From Paenibacillus chitinolyticus NBRC 15660 (GTDB taxonomy: Bacteria > Bacillota > Bacilli > Paenibacillales > NBRC-103111), in assembly GCF_000739915.1 (NCBI RefSeq), contig NZ_BBJT01000002.1, positions 788,568 to 852,567 of the forward strand: a DNA stretch of 64,000 nucleotides. Direction: 5' to 3'. The position numbers were made by a program, and so were the translations under genes. Below the pieces are notes generated by a model. That model was not told the origin of the DNA, made no database searches, and saw nothing but the letters and a program-made list of their open reading frames with translations. Shown in pieces: positions 17,360 to 27,600 of this stretch. How positions within the stretch are numbered: the stretch's first letter is position 1; every line of letters begins with the position of its first letter.

Positions 17360-18853
17360 TTACTTCTTCTCCGCTTTCCATTTGTCGAACTGGTTTTGAG
17401 CTTCGGCTATGACTTTATCAAGGCCGGCTGCTTTCATTTTTTCCATCGCTTTCGGCAAGTACTCGTTCGGGTCTACGGACCCTGTCATAATAGCCGGGTA
17501 AAACTCGCGGGCGATGGCGGAAATGGACGCCACTTCGGTTTTGACCGGGTCCACGTCGAAGTTGAAGCCGAACGTCGGCGCGACTTTGGCGGAGTCGTTA
17601 AACTTCTTGAACGCCTCCCACTTGTCGGCCGGTTCTTCTTTGTGCAGGTACGTCAGGTACATGTTGCCGAGCGCAAAGCCCGGCATCTGAAAGCCGTCCT
17701 TCATCGCAGGCAGGTCTTCAATGACATTTTCGGACACTTTCTTGTAGTGCGTGCCTTCGATTCCGAAGCTGAACAGGTTGCGCAGATACTTATCCGTGTT
17801 GAGCAGGTTCAGGAACATCATGGCCCGCTCCGGATTTTTGGAGTTCGCCGAAATCGCGTGCATCGAGCCGGAAGCCGAGCCGGTGAACACGACCGGATCC
17901 TGCATCGGAGTCGATACGATGTCGTAGCCTGCGCTCCGGGACCATCCCAGATCCGCGTACGGCTGAGTGATTTCACGGTCCACGAACCATTTGCCCGTCT
18001 TGATATTGTCAATGCCGTCAAGCGTGGCGACATCTTTACGCAGGTATCCCGCCTGGTAGTATTTGCGGATCGTTTCCAGAGAAGCTTTCAGCTCTGGGGT
18101 CTCCAAAATATTGACGAATTTGAAGTCCGAGGCGTTGTCCTGGATTTTCATTGCGACCGGGAATTCGTCCCCGAGAATAAAGTCGTACGGAATGTACGGC
18201 TTGAATCCTTTCGGTACGGCAAGCGGCGTAATGTCTTCCGGTTCGCCTTCTTTAATCTGCTTCAGGTACGGCTCCAGGTCTTGAAGAGTGCGTACTTTGG
18301 TTATATCGATCTTATATTTGTCCACGTATTTCTTGTTAAAGCGCCATACCCACTGCTCGCCAAGCTCCTTATTGACCGGAACGGCGTAGTTTTTCCCGTC
18401 GATTTTGGTTCCTTCGAGAAAACGGGGGTCCAGCTCTTCTTTGATCCCCTTGCCGTATTTATCGAGCAGATCGTTCAGCGGCATGAACGCGCCTTTAGCC
18501 GCATTCGTGCGGTACTCGAACGCCCACGAAGACGTGAAGGCGATGTCGAAGTTTTCTCCGGAAGCGGAAAGCACCTGCATCCGTTTGGAATAATCGCCCC
18601 AGTCGATCATGGTGATATCGAGCGTCGCGTTGATTTTTTCCTTCACATATTTATTGATCTCTTCCTGGACTTTAGGCAAATCCCGCTGCGGACCGCCGAT
18701 CAGATATACTTTCAATTTAACTTCCTTCTCGGTCGAATCGCCGGCCCCCTGCTTACTGTCCCCGCCTCCGCTTTTGCTTCCGCAGCCCGCAAGCAAGGAA
18801 CTCAGTGCCAGCATCAGTACGAACATGAACACAAGCGCTTTTTTTCCCGCCAT
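17360..18853 (-). CDS. Extracellular oligosaccharide-binding lipoprotein of ABC importer (LplA type)
   Basis: The 497-residue protein has a lipoprotein signal with lipobox LLAGC (Cys24), followed by a G/S/K linker, then an extracellular solute-binding family 1 fold: DLPKVQEEINKYVKEKINATLDI, FTSSWAFEYRTNAAKGAFMPL, WSRSAGYDIVSTPM. Proteins of this size in Paenibacillus are of the LplA/YtcQ type and bind oligosaccharides. It follows two permease genes of the same system on the same strand and is followed by the GH85 enzyme, so high-mannose or complex N-glycan fragments are the likely cargo (inference). ATG 18853 has GGGGGA upstream. No ATPase is encoded here; such importers usually share MsmX. 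Confidence 0.88.
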   Translation of the reverse strand: MAGKKALVFMFVLMLALSSLLAGCGSKSGGGDSKQGAGDSTEKEVKLKVYLIGGPQRDLPKVQEEINKYVKEKINATLDITMIDWGDYSKRMQVLSASGENFDIAFTSSWAFEYRTNAAKGAFMPLNDLLDKYGKGIKEELDPRFLEGTKIDGKNYAVPVNKELGEQWVWRFNKKYVDKYKIDITKVRTLQDLEPYLKQIKEGEPEDITPLAVPKGFKPYIPYDFILGDEFPVAMKIQDNASDFKFVNILETPELKASLETIRKYYQAGYLRKDVATLDGIDNIKTGKWFVDREITQPYADLGWSRSAGYDIVSTPMQDPVVFTGSASGSMHAISANSKNPERAMMFLNLLNTDKYLRNLFSFGIEGTHYKKVSENVIEDLPAMKDGFQMPGFALGNMYLTYLHKEEPADKWEAFKKFNDSAKVAPTFGFNFDVDPVKTEVASISAIAREFYPAIMTGSVDPNEYLPKAMEKMKAAGLDKVIAEAQNQFDKWKAEKK

Positions 18854-18880
18854 GCTTAATTCCCCCTGACCATATCATAA

Positions 18881-18895
18881 TGATAACGCTTTCTT
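18881..18895 (-). promoter_or_regulatory. cre-like site upstream of the binding-protein gene
   Basis: The minus strand reads AAGAAAGCGTTATCA, matching the CcpA consensus except at its second position. It lies 28 bp before the start codon, a position suited to a roadblock or to a promoter inside the 90-bp gap. Confidence 0.5.
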
Positions 18896-18944
18896 TATTG
18901 GAATGACCTCTCCTTCAGCCCTTCGAAAGAAAAGGCCGTAACCC

Positions 18945-19901
18945 CTATTCTTTTACCGAGCCGATCGTCAGCCCCTGAATAAAATATTTCTGGAAAAACG
19001 GATAAGCGAGCGCAATCGGCAGGGTAGCTAATACAACCATCGCCATTCGCACCGTTTCCGTGGGAAGCGAGGCCGCAATATCGTACGACACGACCTTAGA
19101 ACTGTTCTGAACGACAAAGTCCATGTTGTTCTGAATGCGCATCAGCATCGTTTGAAGAGGAATCAGCGTCGGCTTGTCGATATAAAGCAGCGCATTGAAC
19201 CAGTCGTTCCAGAACGCGAGCGTACTGAACAAGCCGATCGTCGCAATGCCCGGCAGTGAAATCGGCAGCACGATTCGCGTGAATACGCCGAATTCGGTCG
19301 CACCGTCGATTTTGGCCGATTCTACAATGGCGTCAGGAACCGTCGTGGAGAAGAACGTCCGCATCACCAGGATGTAGAAAGCGTTCAGCACGGACGGCAG
19401 AATGAGCGCCCAAATCGAATCGCGCAGATGGAGAAACTGGGTGACCACGATATACGAAGGTACCAAGCCTCCGGAGAACAACATCGTGAAGAAGGCGAGA
19501 AAGCTGAAAAATCTCCGCTGCTCGAAGCTTTTCCGGGACAATGCGTACGCATACGTGGCAACGAGATACAGCGTGAGCAACGTGCCCAGCACCGTCACTA
19601 GAAGCGTGACTCCGAACGACTGGAACAGCTGCTGCCCCGAGTTCATGAGAAACCGGTACGAAGCTGTGCTTAGCTGGCTCGGCACAAGGCTGAATCCCTC
19701 GATAGCGAGCGTCTTCTCGTCGGTAAACGAAATGATAATAATAAACAGAAACGGAAACACGCAGGACAAAGCGAACAAACCCACTCCGGTCGAGAATACG
19801 AAATTCCAGAACGGTGAAATCGCATTCAAATCTTTCGGCTTCTTGCCTTTCCGGGCTTGCGCCGCCGCTCCCGCCTTAACCGACCCGCTCAAGTCTGACA
19901 T
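18945..19901 (-). CDS. Sugar ABC transporter permease, LplC/YtcP type
   Basis: The protein is about 318 residues with six membrane segments. It carries the MalG-type EAA loop, seen as VESAKIDGATEFGVFTRIVLPISLPGIATIGLF, and the conserved end SVKE... (FIQGLTIGSVKE). It pairs with the LplB-like permease 40 bp upstream. ATG 19901 follows GGGGG by eight bases and is preferred to the GTG at 19910. A K/A/G-rich N-terminal tail of about 25 residues precedes the first helix. Together with the upstream permease and downstream lipoprotein it forms one oligosaccharide importer. Confidence 0.88.
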   Translation of the reverse strand: MSDLSGSVKAGAAAQARKGKKPKDLNAISPFWNFVFSTGVGLFALSCVFPFLFIIIISFTDEKTLAIEGFSLVPSQLSTASYRFLMNSGQQLFQSFGVTLLVTVLGTLLTLYLVATYAYALSRKSFEQRRFFSFLAFFTMLFSGGLVPSYIVVTQFLHLRDSIWALILPSVLNAFYILVMRTFFSTTVPDAIVESAKIDGATEFGVFTRIVLPISLPGIATIGLFSTLAFWNDWFNALLYIDKPTLIPLQTMLMRIQNNMDFVVQNSSKVVSYDIAASLPTETVRMAMVVLATLPIALAYPFFQKYFIQGLTIGSVKE

Positions 19902-19940
19902 TGCTGGCACCCCCTAGCCGGAACCTTGCTGCTTTTACGT

Positions 19941-20870
19941 TTAAAAAACGGCATATTCTTTTTCAATCTTCCGCACCGCATAATTGGCCGTTAGGACCAG
20001 AATCAGGCCTACAACCGACTGGTAAAGCCCGGTAGCCGTACTCATTCCCGTATCGCCCATAACCGTCAGTCCGCGGTAAACGAACGTGTCGATCACGTCT
20101 GTAACCGGATACAAAGCACCCGAGTTTTTCGTCACCTGGAAGAATAAGCCGAAGTCCGAGCGGAAAATGCCGCCAAGCGCCAGCACGGTTAAAATAATCA
20201 TCAGCGGTTTAAGCTGCGGAAGCGTTATGTACTTGATTTGCTTCCATTTGCTGGCTCCGTCAATCATGGCGGCTTCGTAATACGAACGGTCGATTCCCGC
20301 AATGGCGGCGAGATAGACGACGCTGCCGTAGCCGATATTTTTCCAGATGCCCATAAAGATCAGGATGTACGGCCAATATTTCGGCTCGCTGTACCAGTTG
20401 ACCGGATCGGCTCCGAAATACACGAGAAGCTGGTTGAACACGCCCTTTTCCATATTGAGAAAAATCAGCACGAAGTAACTGATGATAACCCAAGACAGGA
20501 AATAAGGCATAAACATGGCCGTCTGATACACTTTGGTCAGCCGTTTGTTCAGCAGCTCGTTCATGACGATCGCGAATCCGACCGCACAGACCAGCCCCAG
20601 AAAAATCAAAGCCAGATTGTACAAAATCGTATTGCGCGTGATGATAAACGCGTCATTGGTGGAGAACAGAAACTCGAAGTTTTTCAGACCTACCCATTCG
20701 CTGTTAAAAACGCTTGCAAAAAAGCCGTCCGGATGAATACGAAAGTCTTTAAACGCCACGATCGTACCAAACATGGGCAGGTAGGCAAAAATGATAAACC
20801 AGATCGCTCCCGGCAGCACCAACAAGAGAAACGCCCGGTTTCTCACTAAACTTTTCACGATGCCAGGCAC
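19941..20870 (-). CDS. Sugar ABC transporter permease, LplB type
   Basis: The 309-residue, six-helix protein has the MalF-type EAA loop as YYEAAMIDGASKWKQIKYITLPQLKPLMIIL and the LplB-like start RAFLLLVLPGAIWFIIFAYLPMFG. It starts at GTG 20870 with AGGAGGG ten bases upstream. It is the first gene of the transport cluster, separated by 240 bp and a terminator from yesN-like, which probably activates it. It passes the bound glycan across the membrane with the LplC-like partner. Confidence 0.88.
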   Translation of the reverse strand: MPGIVKSLVRNRAFLLLVLPGAIWFIIFAYLPMFGTIVAFKDFRIHPDGFFASVFNSEWVGLKNFEFLFSTNDAFIITRNTILYNLALIFLGLVCAVGFAIVMNELLNKRLTKVYQTAMFMPYFLSWVIISYFVLIFLNMEKGVFNQLLVYFGADPVNWYSEPKYWPYILIFMGIWKNIGYGSVVYLAAIAGIDRSYYEAAMIDGASKWKQIKYITLPQLKPLMIILTVLALGGIFRSDFGLFFQVTKNSGALYPVTDVIDTFVYRGLTVMGDTGMSTATGLYQSVVGLILVLTANYAVRKIEKEYAVF

Positions 20871-21060
20871 GGCGTTTTTCCCTCCTTTGCCTTTTCTTAG
20901 GTTGTCTTCTGCGATTGTTAATCCCCTATAATCAACAACGGCAACTCACGCGGGACTTTCCGTCTCGCTCCCGTTTTCATTATCCCCGCTGACCGCCTCC
21001 CCCGTATAGTTGAAAAATCTAATCCAAGATGGAGAAATTAAAGAAATCTTTGGCGATATC
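20871..21060 (-). other. Upstream region of the importer genes
   Basis: The 190 bp hold the likely promoter of the importer but no consensus -35/-10 pair, as expected if an AraC-type activator is needed. The 11-mer CCCTATAATCA at 20934-20944 recurs exactly at 24605-24615 before the alpha-mannosidase gene. Confidence 0.3.
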
Positions 21061-21062
21061 CT

Positions 21063-21101
21063 AAAAAAAAGCACGGCGGTGCAGATGCACGCGCCATGCT
21101 T
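21063..21101 (-). terminator. Terminator of the sensor/regulator operon
   Basis: On the minus strand GCATGGCG and CGCCGTGC pair around an inner TGCA-TGCA hairpin, followed by eight T. It lies 11 bases past the regulator stop codon. Confidence 0.8.
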
Positions 21102-21111
21102 CTTCCTTTTT

Positions 21112-22668
21112 TCACCTTTTGATATACATGGAACGGAGTTCCGTCGGCGATACGCCGGCGTATTTCTTAAAGGTCCTGTAAAAGTACGACGAGTCCCAAT
21201 AGCCGACCTCCTGGGCGATTTCGGCCGTCTTCCGGTCCGTGTGGAGAAGAAGGTGCGTAGCCCGCTCCACCCGGTACTGGTTCACATAATCCGAAAAGCT
21301 GGTCCCCATCTCCTGCTGGAACAACTGCCCGAGATAATTCGGGTGCATGTGCAGCTTTTGGCTGAGTGTTTTAAGCGACAGCTCCCGGGAATAGTACTCT
21401 TTCACCTGCTCCAGCATCGCCGCTACATGCGTGCTGTACTCGCGGACCGCATCGGACTGGCTGTCCAGCATCCCGCCCGCGACCCGTTTGACCTGCGAGG
21501 CAAGCCCGCTCCGCGTCTGAATCCGGAAAAGCGCTGCGAAAACTTCGCTGTAATCCGGCTGTTTCTCCATCTCCTTGACCGCCAGCATAAGCTGGATAGC
21601 CGCATTGAAGTAAGGCTGCCTTGGTACGGGATGAACACTGTCTCCCCGGACAAAGAAGAGGTCCGCGAACTCGTCGATCTCATCCCGTCTCCCCTCCGCC
21701 AGCAGCTTGACGAACCGGTCCATCGCGGGCTCTTGGAGAGCCGGACGCTCTTCTTCCCGGAAGGCGTAAGCCGCCAAGTCGTCGACGATCACGCCGGGCT
21801 GCTCGTTCATCAAGTGTGCCTGATACCACGCTTGAACGGCGCGGGCGCTGGCCGGATAGCCCTGATACAGCTCTTCGGGCTGACCTGCCGCGCACCAGAC
21901 CCGGAACCCGGTGAAGCCGGCGATCCACTCCGACATTCTCCGCAAGGCCGGAAGCACCTTTACTTCATTCCCGCTTAAAGCGAACAGGAGCGTAATTTCA
22001 TCGCCGTCCCCCGGAAAGGCGATCACTTCGCAGTTCTCCGGCAGCTCCTCCGTGCCGATCCGTTCACACTCCTCGGCTAGGCCGGGAAGACGGTAAAACT
22101 GGAAGGCCGGCTCGTTCTCCGTCACGATCCGCAGCGCTGCCGAGCGGTAGACCTCATGGTCGATGGGAATGCCGAGCATTCTCGCGCGCTCCCTGAACTC
22201 CTTGTTGTCGATGTTCCCGTTCGTCCAGCGGTGCAAAATATTGTTGCGCAATATTTTCCAGTCTTCATCCAGGCAGAAACGGCTGATTTCTTCCCGTTCC
22301 CAGTCCCGCAAAATGTGCTTGATCGTCGCTTCCAGTTCGTCGATATTAATGGGCTTGAGCAGGTAATTTTCGATGCCCAGCAAAATGCCTTCCTTTACAT
22401 ATTTGAATTCGTCGTAGCCGCTCAAAATAATGAACTTGGTCCGCGGATTCAGCAGTTTGACCCGGCGCAGCAGCTCCAGACCGGTCATTTCCGGCATCAT
22501 AATATCCGTGATGAGCAGGTCCACCGGCTCTTCCTTCAGCTTCTCCAGCGCCTCCAGGCCGTTCCGGGCGGAGCCTGCGATTTGCAAGTCGAACTGCTCC
22601 CATGGCAGCAGGTTGTACAGCCCTTGGACGATAAGCGGCTCGTCATCGGCAAAAAACAGTTTTCTCAT
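21112..22668 (-). CDS. YesN-type response regulator with AraC DNA-binding domain
   Basis: The 518-residue protein has an N-terminal receiver (FFADDEPLIVQGL, phospho-acceptor Asp55 in LLITDIMMPE, switch residues in IILSGYDEF and the LLKPI lysine). A middle region of about 270 residues follows, then a C-terminal AraC/XylS HTH (SLKTLSQKLHMHPNYLGQLF, IAQEVGYWDSSYFYRTFKKYAGVSP). YesN-like regulators activate adjacent polysaccharide genes. It overlaps the sensor gene by four bases (ATGA), so the pair is coupled. Likely targets are the importer, the GH85 gene and the divergent mannosidase. Confidence 0.92.
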   Translation of the reverse strand: MRKLFFADDEPLIVQGLYNLLPWEQFDLQIAGSARNGLEALEKLKEEPVDLLITDIMMPEMTGLELLRRVKLLNPRTKFIILSGYDEFKYVKEGILLGIENYLLKPINIDELEATIKHILRDWEREEISRFCLDEDWKILRNNILHRWTNGNIDNKEFRERARMLGIPIDHEVYRSAALRIVTENEPAFQFYRLPGLAEECERIGTEELPENCEVIAFPGDGDEITLLFALSGNEVKVLPALRRMSEWIAGFTGFRVWCAAGQPEELYQGYPASARAVQAWYQAHLMNEQPGVIVDDLAAYAFREEERPALQEPAMDRFVKLLAEGRRDEIDEFADLFFVRGDSVHPVPRQPYFNAAIQLMLAVKEMEKQPDYSEVFAALFRIQTRSGLASQVKRVAGGMLDSQSDAVREYSTHVAAMLEQVKEYYSRELSLKTLSQKLHMHPNYLGQLFQQEMGTSFSDYVNQYRVERATHLLLHTDRKTAEIAQEVGYWDSSYFYRTFKKYAGVSPTELRSMYIKR

Positions 22669-24500
22669 AGCAGCATCTCCCCCTGTATGGCCGGAAGCTT
22701 TAACATCACTTCGCAGCCTTGATCCGGACCGCTGTCGATCGCGAGGCCGTAATCGCTTCCGTAGTGAGAGCGAATCCGTTCGTTCACATTGACGAGGCCT
22801 AGCGAATCGCCACCAAGCCCACCGGAATCCGGCTTCATCGCCAACCTCTTGCGGATTTCGGCCAGCCTCTCCGGCGGCATTCCTTTTCCGTTGTCCGCCA
22901 CACGGACGACGATGTTCTCCTCTTCGCGCGTCATGCTTACCGCGATCCGGTTCGAATCCGATTCGGGCCGGAACCCGTGCACGAGGTAGTTTTCGACGAC
23001 CGGCTGAATGAGCAGTTTAACCACCTGGCAGTTAGCCGCGTTTTTATCCAGACACGTCTCGACCTCCAGCCTGTTCTCAAAGCGGTACTGGAAAAGCTTC
23101 AGGTACATGACGTTCATCTCCATTTCTTCCGCCAGGGTCACGTTCGTCTGCTTGCGGATCATGTCGCGGAACAGGGCGGCCAGAATATAGATCATTTGCC
23201 CGACATCCCTCGCCCCGGACGTGATGGCCTTCATGCGGATGCTTTCCAGCGTGTTGTACAGAAAATGAGGATTGATCTGCGCCTGCATCGCCACGAGTTC
23301 GGCATTCTTCTGCTTGATTTCCGAGCGGTACACCTGGTCGATGTACGTTTCGAGCCGGTCGCACATGTAATTGAAATTTTGCGAAATATCCTGCAGCTCA
23401 TCCTCGCCGGTCAGCACGATGCGTGCGCTCAAATCGCCTTCCTGAAGACGCCGGATGTGCGTCACGATTTTGCGGATTTTTTTGGAATACTGCCGGATGA
23501 TCGTAAACGTAAACATAAAACTAACCGCAATGCAAAGGGCGGTAATCCCGATCAAACTCAGCCGGATTGTGTCCATGCTCTGCTCGATCCGTGATTTCGG
23601 GATAATCCCCGCAATCGTCATTCCCGTATTCCCGATGGTCAGCACGTTCACCTTGGACGGCTCTTCGAGCTCCACCCAGTCTTGCTGCTCATGAAGCTGC
23701 TGCCAGTATGGATAGATCTGCCCCTGATAACGATTCTCGGAATCGTAAATGACCTGCCCGCCGGAGGTCATCAGCAGCATTTTAGCCCCCCGGTCCTTCA
23801 GCTTGCTTTCGACCAGCCGTTTGATTTCATCCGTATTCAGATCGAATACAATCGCCCCGAATTTTTGAAGCGACACGGTATCTTTTAAAACATGGGTGTA
23901 CGAGTAGACCGGTCCGCTGTCTTTCCGCGCCTCCCACAGGACGGATCGCTGATCTGTCGGCAGCCACTGGTGATTAATAGTGGAATCGAACCAGCCTGGG
24001 CTGTCCTGCGGAATCTCCGACGGATAATAAAACCGCTGGGTGCGGGGATTCATGAAATAAAAAAAACGCTCCCCTTTGCTGTACAAAAGAATATTCGCGA
24101 TGGAAGGCTCGTCTTTGAGAAACGACCGGAGCTGGCTGTCGAAATTTTTGGGTTCCGTTCCGCTGCTCCGGATGTACTGATTCAGCCGCCTTTTCAAATA
24201 ATCCTCATACTCATGTGACAAAAAATAAGTCAAATCCTCGTTAACCGCCGCGTCCGTGTACAACTGCTGGATGGCCGAATACATCCGTTCGTACAGCTGA
24301 TTCAAGTTAACGCTTACAATATCCAGATCTTTAAGGACGCGATCCGTCTGTTCCCGCACGCTGCGCTGCTCATAGTACTGATAAGCCAGGATGGACACGC
24401 CCATAAACAGCAGCACCATGACAATCGAGTAAAAGAGAAGAATTTTATTAAACATCCGTTTTTTCAGGTGAATCCGGTAAAACGTTTTTAAGCTCGGCAT
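22665..24500 (-). CDS. YesM-type sensor histidine kinase
   Basis: A two-helix membrane kinase of about 611 residues. A first membrane segment (ILLFYSIVMVLLFMGVSILAYQYY) is followed by an extracellular sensor of about 270 residues, a second membrane segment (LSLIGITALCIAVSFMFTFTII), a HAMP domain, and the His_kinase/HATPase pair with QINPHFLYNTLESIRM and VADNGKGMPP. The QINPHFLYN box is the LytS/YesM phosphorylation motif. In this class the extracellular domain or a binding protein senses sugar. I prefer ATG 24500; an upstream in-frame TTG at 24527 lacks a ribosome site. It is cotranscribed with the regulator. Confidence 0.9.
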   Translation of the reverse strand: MPSLKTFYRIHLKKRMFNKILLFYSIVMVLLFMGVSILAYQYYEQRSVREQTDRVLKDLDIVSVNLNQLYERMYSAIQQLYTDAAVNEDLTYFLSHEYEDYLKRRLNQYIRSSGTEPKNFDSQLRSFLKDEPSIANILLYSKGERFFYFMNPRTQRFYYPSEIPQDSPGWFDSTINHQWLPTDQRSVLWEARKDSGPVYSYTHVLKDTVSLQKFGAIVFDLNTDEIKRLVESKLKDRGAKMLLMTSGGQVIYDSENRYQGQIYPYWQQLHEQQDWVELEEPSKVNVLTIGNTGMTIAGIIPKSRIEQSMDTIRLSLIGITALCIAVSFMFTFTIIRQYSKKIRKIVTHIRRLQEGDLSARIVLTGEDELQDISQNFNYMCDRLETYIDQVYRSEIKQKNAELVAMQAQINPHFLYNTLESIRMKAITSGARDVGQMIYILAALFRDMIRKQTNVTLAEEMEMNVMYLKLFQYRFENRLEVETCLDKNAANCQVVKLLIQPVVENYLVHGFRPESDSNRIAVSMTREEENIVVRVADNGKGMPPERLAEIRKRLAMKPDSGGLGGDSLGLVNVNERIRSHYGSDYGLAIDSGPDQGCEVMLKLPAIQGEMLL

Positions 24501-24567
24501 GAGGTCAGCACCGTCACTTTCGGTCAATTCGCGTATAAGCTTATCACCGATGGGGGAAATTAGGCAA

Positions 24568-24597
24568 TTGCATTCCCCTCTCTCCGCGGACTATAAT
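24568..24597 (+). promoter_or_regulatory. Promoter of the alpha-mannosidase gene
   Basis: TTGCAT (24568-24573) and TATAAT (24592-24597) are 18 bases apart. The weak -35 fits regulated expression. The element lies about 95 bp before the start codon. Confidence 0.5.
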
Positions 24598-24690
24598 GGA
24601 GCTACCCTATAATCACCCGCAGCTCCATAAGACAGGATTTTCCTCCTTTTCTCGCTCCCTAATCAGGTTCCAACAGGGGGTTTCTTCGAC

Positions 24691-27600
24691 ATGTTCCTCA
24701 CCGAACACAAATTACAATCACGTATCCGTGAACTATCCGAGCTTCGCTATCGGGATAACCATCCCATTCCGTCTTTTCTTTCTCTGGAAGACCAGCGCAA
24801 AGAAATCAACCCGAGCCTTCCCGCTCCCGCCAAGGACTGGAAGACGATGAACGTCGGAAATTCGTGGAAAGGCCGCGACCTTTATTTGTGGCTGTCCGCT
24901 GAAATACATATTCCTGAAGCCTGGTCCGATAAACGCATTCTCGGCCGCTTCGATTTCGGCGATACGGGCGGCGGCAACAACTCGGGGTTCGAGTCCTTGT
25001 TTTACTGGAACGGCAAGCCGTATCAGGGCGTCGATTCCAATCACAAGGAAGTCTTCCTCCCGGACGATGCGGCGGGTACCTCCCGGCAGCTCCTGTTCCG
25101 GCTGTGGTCGGGACTCGAAGGAGGCGGGCAGCCCCAGGATCAGACGCATGCCATCCGGCAGGCCGAATTTTGCTGGCTGGACGAAGCCGCGGACGACCTG
25201 TACTTCACCGCGCAGGCGGCACTCGATACCGTCCGCATTCTGGATGCCAACGCTCCCGAGAGGACGGCGCTGCTTCATGCTCTGAATCAGTCCTTCAAGC
25301 TCATTGACTGGACCGAGCCCGGTTCCGAAGATTTTTACGTATCCGTAAATGCCGCGAGAACCGATCTGAATACACGGATCGAGGGGATGGACAAAAGATC
25401 CGATGTGACCGTAACCTGTGTCGGCCATACGCACATCGACGTGGCCTGGCTCTGGAGGCTTAAGCATACCCGGGAGAAATGCGCCCGTTCTTTCTCCACC
25501 GTGATGCGTCTCATGGAGATGTTCCCGGACTACACCTTCCTGCAGACGCAGCCTCAGTTGTACGAGTACGTCAAGGAGGACTACCCTGAGCTGTACGAAG
25601 CGATCAAGAAGCGTGCGGCGGAAGGCCGCTGGGAAGCCGGCGGAGGCATGTGGCTGGAAGCCGACTGCAACCTCACTTCCGGCGAATCGCTGGTCCGGCA
25701 GCTATTGATCGGCACCCGCTTCCTCGCGGACGAGTTCGGCACGGAATGCAAATACTTGTGGCTTCCGGACGTTTTCGGCTACAGTTGGTCCCTGCCGCAG
25801 ATTTTGAAGAAATCCGGCATTCATACGTTTATGACGACGAAAATAAGCTGGAACCAGTACAACCGGATGCCGTTCGACACGTTCCATTGGCGCGGGATCG
25901 ACGGTTCCGAGGTGCTCACTCACTTCATTACGACGCCGGAGCCGTGGTCCGGGCCCGACTCCTGGTTCTACACGTACAACGGTCAGATTATCCCGAAAAC
26001 CGTGAAAGGCATCTGGGACGGCTACCGCGATAAAGAAATGAACCAGGAACTTCTGCTCTCCTACGGTTACGGGGACGGAGGCGGCGGTGTCAACCGCGAC
26101 ATGCTGGAGATGCGCCGGAGACTGAACAGCCTGCCGGGTCTGCCTAACGTGGAAACGGGGCGCGCCGATGCCTACTTTGAACGGCTTCAGGAAACGGCGG
26201 CGAACACCGATGCTTACGTACACACGTGGGATGGGGAGCTGTACCTGGAGTATCACCGGGGCACGTACACAAGCCAGGCTTACAACAAACGGATGAACCG
26301 CAAACTGGAGCTCGCCTACCGGGAAGCGGAATGGCTGAATGCGATGCAGAGCGTTCTGCATAACGATTGGAGCCTGTATAAAGGCAAGGAACTGACCGAA
26401 GGCTGGAAAATCATTCTCCGCAACCAGTTCCACGACATCATTCCCGGTTCTTCCATCCGTGAAGTGTACGAGGACAGCGTTATCGAGTACGAGGAAGCGG
26501 AAGCGATCGGCCGCACTGTCGACACGCAGGCGGTTGAAGCGATTGCCGCAGGCAAGGACTCTTCCGGCGCTTCTGCCTACACCGTCTGGAATTCGTCTCC
26601 GTGGACGGTGACGGAGCTCGTGACGATTGCTTCTCCGCAGCAAGGAGAATCCGGGCAATGGCTCGACCTGCAGGGCAGCGTGCTTCGGGCGCAGCTTCAC
26701 GATGAGGTGTGGACCGTAGAAGTGAAAAACATTCCGCCGATGGGCTACACCACGGTCAAGTTCGCGGCGGCGGATTCCCGGCAAGCGGCATCAGCGAGTC
26801 CTTTCGCGTGGAATCACAGCGGGATTGAGACGCCGTTCTATGTGCTGGAATGGAACGCGCAGGGTCAATTGACCCGCATCTACGATAAAGAGCAGCGGCG
26901 TGAAGTATTGGCGCCGGGCGAAAGGGGCAACGTGCTCCAGCTTTTCGAAGATAAACCGCTCGCTCACGAGGCGTGGGATATCGATCTCTTTTATCAGGAG
27001 AACATGCAGGAAATCCGGGATTTCAAGGGCGCCGAACTCGTCGAGGGAGGGCCGCTTCGCGCCGTGATCCGCTTCAACTGGGTGTACCGGAATTCGTCGA
27101 TCAGCCAAGATCTGGTCGTGTACGGCGGCCATCCGCGCATTGATTTCGTGACGGAAGCCGACTGGCATGAACAGAAGCAGCTGCTGAAAGCGGCCTTCCC
27201 CGTCGATATCCGCACAACGGAAGCGACTTTCGACATCCAGTTCGGCAATGTAAAGCGGCCGAATCACTGGAACACGAGCTGGGATTGGGCACGGTTCGAG
27301 ACCGTCGGACATCAGTGGGCCGATCTTTCGGACCGGGGCTACGGCATCAGCCTGCTCAACGATTGCAAGTACGGATACGACATCAAGGCGAACGTGATGC
27401 GCCTCACCTTGATCAAATGCGCAACCCATCCGGATACCCATGCGGACCAGGGGCATCATGCCTTCACCTATTCCCTGCTGCCCCACCGGGGAGACTGGCT
27501 GCAGGGCCAGACCGTGAAGCAGGCCTGGATGCTGAACAGCCCGCTTCGGGCCTCGGAGGGAACCGCAGAGGTTCCGTCCCGTTCGATGTTCACCTTGTCG

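Noticed and set aside
17237..18859. 540-codon plus-strand frame opposite the binding-protein gene
   Set aside because: It is a GC-driven shadow of a gene with clear lipoprotein and binding-domain motifs; its product is Arg/His/Phe-rich with no family.
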